DNA of 9,483 nucleotides from Actinomycetes bacterium (lineage in GTDB: Bacteria > Actinomycetota > Coriobacteriia > Coriobacteriales > Eggerthellaceae), in NCBI GenBank assembly GCA_023403475.1, contig JAEYEL010000181.1:1-9483 (forward strand), read 5' to 3'. The translations under genes and the position numbers were made by a program. The notes under the pieces were generated by a model, which worked only from the letters and a program-made list of their open reading frames with translations, was not told where the DNA came from and did no database searches. Shown here in pieces: positions 5,522-9,483 of this stretch; position 1 is the stretch's first letter, and every line of letters starts with the position of its first letter.

Positions 5522-6544
5522 CTAGATGCGAAACGTGAGGCCGTCGGACGCCGCTTCCACGCGCCCGTCGTATTGTTTCAGATATTCTTCCAATTCCGCT
5601 AAGGTGACAGGCTCGTCGTAGTGCATGGCTAGATGCGTGAGATAGAGCTTGCCCGCGTTCAGCGCAAACGCCTCTTCGATGCATTCCTGCACGCTGTGAT
5701 GTGCGGCGGGCGACCAGCAGCGCTTCCAGAACGTGGCGTCCATGGCAAGAATGTCCACGTCGCGAACGCGCTCGGCGGTTTCGGTCGGTAGCTTTCCGGT
5801 GTCCGAAGCGTAAAACAGGCGCGTTTCGGGCGTCTCGATAAGGTAGCCGTAGGTGCCCGCCGCGTGCGTGACGGGAAGCGCCGTGTAGCGCACGCCGTCG
5901 AATTCGTGCGTGTCGAACGGCTCCATGGCGTGTTCTTCCAAGCAGTACGTCATGTAGCCGAACTCCTCGTTGACGCCAGCCAGCGCTGCGGCGCTGCCGT
6001 AGGTGGGCAGGGGCTTTTTCGTCACCAACTGCACCATGTATTCCAGTTCGAGCAAGCCGCCCACGTGGTCGGAGTGACAGTGCGTGAACAGAAGCTCGTC
6101 CACGGTGCGCACGCCCTCGCGGTTCAGCTGATGGCGGCAATCGGGCGGCGTGTCTATAAGCAGCGTGCGTCCGGGAACAAGTTCGCTTTCCGCGTTGTAG
6201 CCGCGCACCATGACGCCGCAGTCGCCGCGCTGCGCGCGCGGGTCGCGGCGCGCCTCCTCGCATGCCGGGCAGGTGCAGAAAAACGCCGGCACCCCGCATC
6301 CCGCACCCGTTCCCATGAAGGTGAACAAGTGGGCTGGGGAAGGGCTCGCGGTTTCGCAGTTGTTTTCGCTGGTCGCGTGAGTTTGGGGTTTGCGGTCGTG
6401 CGCGTCGGCCGTGCGGGTTTGGGTCTCGCGACCGTGCGCGTCGGCCGCGCGGGCCCGGGCGTCATGGCCGTTCGCGTTGTCCGCGGCCTGGGCATTGGCT
6501 TCGCTTCCAGGGCACTGCGTCTTTTCTTGTACGGTTTCGGGCAT
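5522..6544 (-). CDS. PhnP-like metallo-beta-lactamase-fold phosphodiesterase/hydrolase
   Basis: ATG is the complement of 6542-6544, with GAGAGAGGAAC about 7 nt upstream; the stop is TAG at 5524-5522, giving 340 residues. The catalytic part (about 73-340) matches the PhnP branch of the metallo-beta-lactamase fold: FMGTGAGCGVPAFFCTCPAC (76-95), with cysteines C90, C92 and C95 as a structural zinc site; LLIDTPPD (128-135); the metal motif THCHSDHVGG (154-163); H227 in PVTH; D248 in ASDTG; and H304 in LTH. E. coli PhnP has the same order and hydrolyses phosphoribosyl cyclic phosphate in phosphonate breakdown. No other phn gene is near, so the substrate here is unknown. The first ~72 residues are an odd hydrophilic extension rich in Ala, Asp, His, Arg and Thr, with a 12-residue tandem repeat. 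The gene is convergent with pheT and divergent from the molybdoenzyme gene. Confidence 0.88.
   Translation of the reverse strand: MPETVQEKTQCPGSEANAQAADNANGHDARARAADAHGRETQTRTADAHDRKPQTHATSENNCETASPSPAHLFTFMGTGAGCGVPAFFCTCPACEEARRDPRAQRGDCGVMVRGYNAESELVPGRTLLIDTPPDCRHQLNREGVRTVDELLFTHCHSDHVGGLLELEYMVQLVTKKPLPTYGSAAALAGVNEEFGYMTYCLEEHAMEPFDTHEFDGVRYTALPVTHAAGTYGYLIETPETRLFYASDTGKLPTETAERVRDVDILAMDATFWKRCWSPAAHHSVQECIEEAFALNAGKLYLTHLAMHYDEPVTLAELEEYLKQYDGRVEAASDGLTFRI
6377..6448 (-). repeat. 36-bp (12-codon) tandem repeat in the hydrolase N-terminal extension
   Basis: Residues 33-44 (AADAHGRETQTR) and 45-56 (TADAHDRKPQTH) of the hydrolase are two copies of a 12-residue unit, visible in the DNA as repeated CGTGCGCGTCGGCCG blocks. 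The unit is in frame and hydrophilic, and looks like a disordered linker expanded by duplication. Confidence 0.7.
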
Positions 6545-6632
6545 GGAGGTTCCTCTCTCGCGTCGCATTGTGTTGGCCGAAGTGCGAGCGCGCATGCCCC
6601 CATCTGCTGCGTCCGCTCTCTGTTCGCTCAAG

Positions 6633-6638
6633 ATTATA
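6633..6638 (-). promoter_or_regulatory. -10 element (TATAAT) of the hydrolase gene
   Basis: The minus strand reads TATAAT here, giving a start near 6626 and an ~80-nt leader before the hydrolase ATG. The matching -35 region (near TGCGCT) is weak, so an activator may be needed, or only the -10 is real. Confidence 0.5.
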
Positions 6639-6689
6639 ACGCAGGATACCCGCTTAGCGCAGAACACCCGCTTGGCCAGCTTGGCGTCA

Positions 6690-6730
6690 CGGTGCATTCG
6701 GTGTACATTCGGTGCATTTCGGTGTACATC
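6690..6730. repeat. Alternating direct repeat with two TGTACA palindromes (operator-like)
   Basis: CGGTGCATT, CGGTGTACATT, CGGTGCATTT and CGGTGTACATC follow one another, i.e. two copies of a ~20-bp unit. TGTACA palindromes at 6702-6707 and 6723-6728 are 21 bp apart, two helical turns, and the copies sit about 50 bp upstream of the hydrolase -10. Regular phasing suits a DNA-binding regulator, but no regulator gene is in view and slippage is an alternative. Confidence 0.45.
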
Positions 6731-6858
6731 CATAGCACGTTCGGCTCGTTGCCGACGCGCAGGGCGAAGCTCTCGTGCGACTTCTCGTGCACGGGTTTGA
6801 GGACTTCGTATGCCCTTCACCGAAAACCCATGCTTGTCAGGTGGCGGTGGGCATGCTC

Positions 6859-6875
6859 AATGGCTATAATCCATT
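6859..6875 (+). promoter_or_regulatory. Probable -10 (TATAAT) of the molybdoenzyme leader inside a small inverted repeat
   Basis: TATAAT occupies 6865-6870. It is enclosed by AATGG (6859-6863) and CCATT (6871-6875), a 5-bp inverted repeat that could be an operator. No good -35 is present at 16-18 bp (the nearest TTGTCA, 6834-6839, is 25 bp away), which suggests an activated promoter. A second weaker candidate is TATAAG at 6907-6912. Confidence 0.4.
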
Positions 6876-6912
6876 AAATGATTCGATCTACTACTGGTGA
6901 GCATCATATAAG

Positions 6913-7336
6913 TTAACCTTGGTGCACATTAATAGGAGAGCGCGGCGTGGCCGGAAACGGTCACGTCTACGCGCGCGAAGGCCGCAAGGCCAAGGCCGCG
7001 TGGGCGTATGGGGGTACACCGCTTGCGAATCTGATAAGCGCGAGGGTTCGCGCGAAGGCGAAGGCTGGGCTTGCCTGTTTGCGAAAAGCGCCCCTAAAAG
7101 GGTTGCTTGGAAGCGACGGAGAGGCCGATGCGGCAATCCTTCGGAATAGTACTGAAAGGATTACCCGCTCGACCGATTTAGAACTTCCGGCGGGATGCAG
7201 GGCAAGCGCCTTCTTCGTAAGCTTGATGCAGAGCGTGAGAACCCGTAAGTCGCGAGCAGCGCTTGTCATCGTTGCTCGCGAAGGAATGTACGAACAGGTT
7301 CGTGTAACCGGACGAGAGAAGAAGAGGGGAAGGTAG
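6913..7336 (+). promoter_or_regulatory. Long hairpin-rich leader upstream of the molybdoenzyme gene, of unknown class
   Basis: About 420 nt precede the start codon. Hairpins seen by eye, in order: GTGGCCG-GAAA-CGGTCAC (6947-6964, GNRA loop) inside GCGCG/CGCGC (6940-6974); GGCC-GCAA-GGCC (6980-6991, GNRA loop); GCGCGA-GGGT-TCGCGC (7038-7053); GTTGCT-TGGA-AGCGAC (7102-7117, one G-U); AATCCTT/AAGGATT (7135-7162, 14-nt loop); a 10-bp stem with 10-nt loop at 7251-7280 (one G-U); and ACGAA-CAGG-TTCGT (7290-7303). None has a T-run, so this is not a plain attenuator. I see no T-box, no cobalamin box and no match to the Moco, RNase P, tmRNA or SRP RNAs. It could be a cis-regulatory RNA, a separate noncoding RNA, or just a G/C-rich spacer. 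Confidence 0.4.
6947..7336 (+). CDS. Doubtful 129-residue basic ORF ending directly before the molybdoenzyme start
   Basis: A GTG at 6947 preceded by AGGAGA (8 nt upstream) opens a frame whose TAG (7334-7336) directly touches the ATG of the next gene, an arrangement that would allow translational coupling. The product would be strongly basic with no recognisable domain. Against it: after the first ~25 codons many codons are rare for this genome (CTA, ATA, TTA, AGA, AGG, CGA), and the same bases form the hairpins of the leader. I think it is more likely a noncoding leader or a chance frame than a gene. Confidence 0.2.
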   Translation: MAGNGHVYAREGRKAKAAWAYGGTPLANLISARVRAKAKAGLACLRKAPLKGLLGSDGEADAAILRNSTERITRSTDLELPAGCRASAFFVSLMQSVRTRKSRAALVIVAREGMYEQVRVTGREKKRGR

Positions 7337-9483
7337 ATGACGGAAGTCGATATCCACGCCGAAGGCGTCGAGTGCGTGAAGTCGCTGTGCTACTTTTGCC
7401 ACGCTAACTGCGGTGTCCTTGCCTACGTCAAGGACGGCGACGTGATCAAGATCGAAGGCGATCCTGATTACTCGAACCAAGGTGGCCTGTGCTGCCGCGG
7501 CACGAGTGCGCTTTTGCACGTCAACCATCCTGCCCGCATCAACCACGTTCTCAAGCGTGTGGGCGAAAAGGGCGAGGGCAAATGGGAGAAGATCCCGTAC
7601 GATCAGGGCATCCAGGAAGTTGCCGAGAAAATCAACCAGATAAAGGCCGAAAGCGGCGCCGAGGCGGTGGCAACCGCCGGTGGCACGACGCGCACCGACG
7701 ACTGGGCGCGTCGTCGCTTCATGAACCAGTTCGGGTCTCCGAACGGATTCCACAACGCGCTTCTGTGCTGGATTCCCACGTTCATGGCCGAAACCTGCGT
7801 GGCCGGCTGGTCGCCTTTCGAGACCGACTTGGGCGGTGCGAAGTGCCTTATTCTTTGGGGTATGAACCCCGGTGCGTCGAGCCTGCCGAGCATGCACGGC
7901 TACACCGACCTGCAGAAAGCCGGCCTCAAGGTCATCGTCGTTGATCCGCGCTATTCGGAAACGGCGTCGAAGGCCGACTTGTGGCTGCCGCTTCGCCCCG
8001 GCACCGATGCCGCGCTGGCGCTTTCCATGCTGCACACCATCATCTACGAGGGCCTCTACGACTTCGACTTCGTGCGCGACTGGTGCGACGGCTTCGACGA
8101 TCTGCGCGAGCATGTGAAGGACTACACGCCCGAATGGGCCGCTCCCATCACGTGGCTTTCCGCCGACCAGATTCGCACGGCAGCGCGCATGTACGCCACG
8201 AACCGCCCCGGCTGCATCCAGTGGGGCTGCACGTGGGACCAGATAGGCCGCGCGTCCACCACGGGAAGCCACGCTATCGCGCTTATCCGCGCTGTCTGCG
8301 GCAACTTGGAAGTTCCCGGCGGCGACGGCATGCCCGGCCCTGCCATGAACTACCTTACCGACGAGGAAATGGAACTCAACGAGCTGCTTCCCGAAGAGCA
8401 GAAGGCCAAGCAGATCGGCTCGAATAAGTTCAAGCTCACCTCGTGGCCGGGCTACCAGCTCATCTCCGATAACGCGAAGCGCACGTGGGGCAAGACCCTG
8501 CCGGCGGAATGGTTCTGCGAGGCGCACGGGCCTTCCGTGTTCAAGGCCATCATCACGGGCGACCCTTATCAGGTTCGCGCGCTCATCGTGAATGCCACCA
8601 ACCCGGTGAATTCCTACGGCGATTCCAAGATGACGCTGCAGGCGCTGAAGCAGTGCGAGTTTTTGGTCACGGTCGATTACTGGATGACCCCTGCGGCGCT
8701 GTTCAGCGACTACGTGTTCCCGGCGGCCGGTGCCCTTGAGCGCCCCACCATCGTCACGCACTACGGCGCCACCGACTCGCTGATGGGCGGCCGGCGCGCC
8801 ATCCAGCCCAAGTACGACCGCCACACTGACATGGTGTTCTGGCGCAAACTGGGCTTGGCTTGCGGGCAAGACCCCGCCAACTGGCCGTGGGAGACCGAGG
8901 AAGACGCGTACTTCCACATGATGCAGGGTCTGGGGCTGCCCATCACCTGCTACAACGACTTCGTCGACTACTTCCGCATGTACTATCCGCCGCTGCATCA
9001 GAACAAGTTCATCACCAACGGCGGCTTCTGGACGCCCACGGGCAAGGTGGAATGCAACTCCACCATCTTGCGCGAGCTGGGCTATTCGGGCATGCCCACC
9101 TACATCGGCTGCATCGAGAACGAAATCGACACGCCCGAAATTGCCGAGGAGTATCCCATCGTGCTCACCACGGGCGGCGGGTTTATGCCCTACCACCACT
9201 CCGAGCACTTCCAGATGCAGGCTATTCGCTTTTTGTATCCCGATCCCTACTTCACCATGAACCCCGAACTGGCCGAAAAGATGCACGTGGAACAGGGCGA
9301 CTGGTGCTGGATCGAAACGCGCCGCGGCCGCATCAAGATGCGTGCGAACGTGGAGCCCGAAGTCGATCCGCGCGTGGTGTTCGTGCCGCGCGGCTGGTGG
9401 TTCCCCGAGCGCGACGGTTCCGCCGATCTGAACAACCCCTTCGGCTGCCTTGAGTCGAACACCAACGTGCTCACTTCGGTGGA
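7337..9483 (+). CDS. Molybdopterin (bis-MGD) oxidoreductase, acetylene hydratase/dehydroxylase-like (3' end outside window)
   Basis: ATG 7337 follows AGAGGGGAAGG; 715 codons are in view with no stop. The N-terminus has no Tat signal, so it is probably cytoplasmic. Residues 18-53 hold the [4Fe-4S] site, CYFCHANC (C18, C21, C25) and LCCRG (C52 the likely fourth ligand). The body of the MopB fold follows: WEKIPYDQGIQEVAEKI (83-99), FMNQFGSPN (128-136), a Cys at 144 where acetylene hydratase has its tungsten ligand Cys141, then ILWGMNPG, VIVVDPRYSETASKADLWLPLRPGTD and DFVRDWCDGFDDL. The C-terminal dinucleotide-binding domain starts near 604 (YPIVLTTGGG). Similarity in order and spacing is to acetylene hydratase, pyrogallol transhydroxylase and the catechol dehydroxylases of Eggerthella and Gordonibacter. 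The Asp next to a cluster cysteine that is essential in acetylene hydratase (Asp13) is His22 here, so that reaction is unlikely. The substrate is unknown. Confidence 0.9.
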   Translation, partial: MTEVDIHAEGVECVKSLCYFCHANCGVLAYVKDGDVIKIEGDPDYSNQGGLCCRGTSALLHVNHPARINHVLKRVGEKGEGKWEKIPYDQGIQEVAEKINQIKAESGAEAVATAGGTTRTDDWARRRFMNQFGSPNGFHNALLCWIPTFMAETCVAGWSPFETDLGGAKCLILWGMNPGASSLPSMHGYTDLQKAGLKVIVVDPRYSETASKADLWLPLRPGTDAALALSMLHTIIYEGLYDFDFVRDWCDGFDDLREHVKDYTPEWAAPITWLSADQIRTAARMYATNRPGCIQWGCTWDQIGRASTTGSHAIALIRAVCGNLEVPGGDGMPGPAMNYLTDEEMELNELLPEEQKAKQIGSNKFKLTSWPGYQLISDNAKRTWGKTLPAEWFCEAHGPSVFKAIITGDPYQVRALIVNATNPVNSYGDSKMTLQALKQCEFLVTVDYWMTPAALFSDYVFPAAGALERPTIVTHYGATDSLMGGRRAIQPKYDRHTDMVFWRKLGLACGQDPANWPWETEEDAYFHMMQGLGLPITCYNDFVDYFRMYYPPLHQNKFITNGGFWTPTGKVECNSTILRELGYSGMPTYIGCIENEIDTPEIAEEYPIVLTTGGGFMPYHHSEHFQMQAIRFLYPDPYFTMNPELAEKMHVEQGDWCWIETRRGRIKMRANVEPEVDPRVVFVPRGWWFPERDGSADLNNPFGCLESNTNVLTSV

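Noticed and set aside
5864..6877. Plus-strand open frame (337 codons) opposite the hydrolase
   Set aside because: It is antisense to the conserved metallohydrolase and translates the 36-bp repeat into a VRVGRAG repeat. No family resemblance was seen.
7178..9286. Minus-strand open frame of 702 codons opposite the molybdoenzyme
   Set aside because: The plus strand encodes an unmistakable molybdopterin enzyme throughout. The antisense product is a typical low-information high-GC shadow despite its length.

Overview
The window looks like a high-GC Gram-positive anaerobe, most likely an Eggerthellaceae/Coriobacteriia gut-type actinobacterium (inference). The evidence is G/C-rich third codon positions, a transcription-terminating T-box leader on pheST, and a large bis-MGD molybdo/tungstoenzyme of the type this family carries in many copies. 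There is no rRNA, tRNA, transposase or CRISPR array.

Layout. Bases 1-279 are the 3' end of a gene for a double-psi beta-barrel (RlpA-like) protein. Bases 280-752 have no convincing gene but hold three copies of an AT-rich repeat, two of them forming a near-perfect 28-bp inverted pair. A sigma70-type promoter (753-780) then starts a ~590-nt leader. This leader is a phenylalanine T-box riboswitch with a Stem I UUC specifier, a canonical T-box, and mutually exclusive antiterminator and terminator. It controls pheS (1380-2462) and pheT (2745-5201), the two subunits of phenylalanyl-tRNA synthetase. The two genes are separated by an unusual 282-bp gap that holds a 117-bp inverted-repeat element.

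Downstream of pheT is a convergent intergenic region (5202-5521) with a 9-10-bp tandem repeat, a terminator hairpin, an AT-rich island with promoter-like sequences facing both ways, and degenerate G/C-rich direct repeats. On the minus strand, 5522-6544 encodes a PhnP-like metallo-beta-lactamase-fold hydrolase with an unusual repeat-bearing N-terminal extension.

A divergent ~790-bp intergenic region (6545-7336) separates it from a plus-strand molybdopterin oxidoreductase gene that runs off the window (7337-9483+). This enzyme is cytoplasmic (no Tat signal) and resembles the acetylene hydratase/catechol dehydroxylase side of the family, with a Cys at the presumed metal-ligand position. The ~400 nt before its start are rich in hairpins, several perfect, and match no regulatory RNA I recognise. 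That leader is the best candidate here for something undescribed.

The pheST unit is a coherent housekeeping operon governed by tRNA-Phe charging. The hydrolase and the molybdoenzyme are independently transcribed accessory genes with no visible functional link to it.
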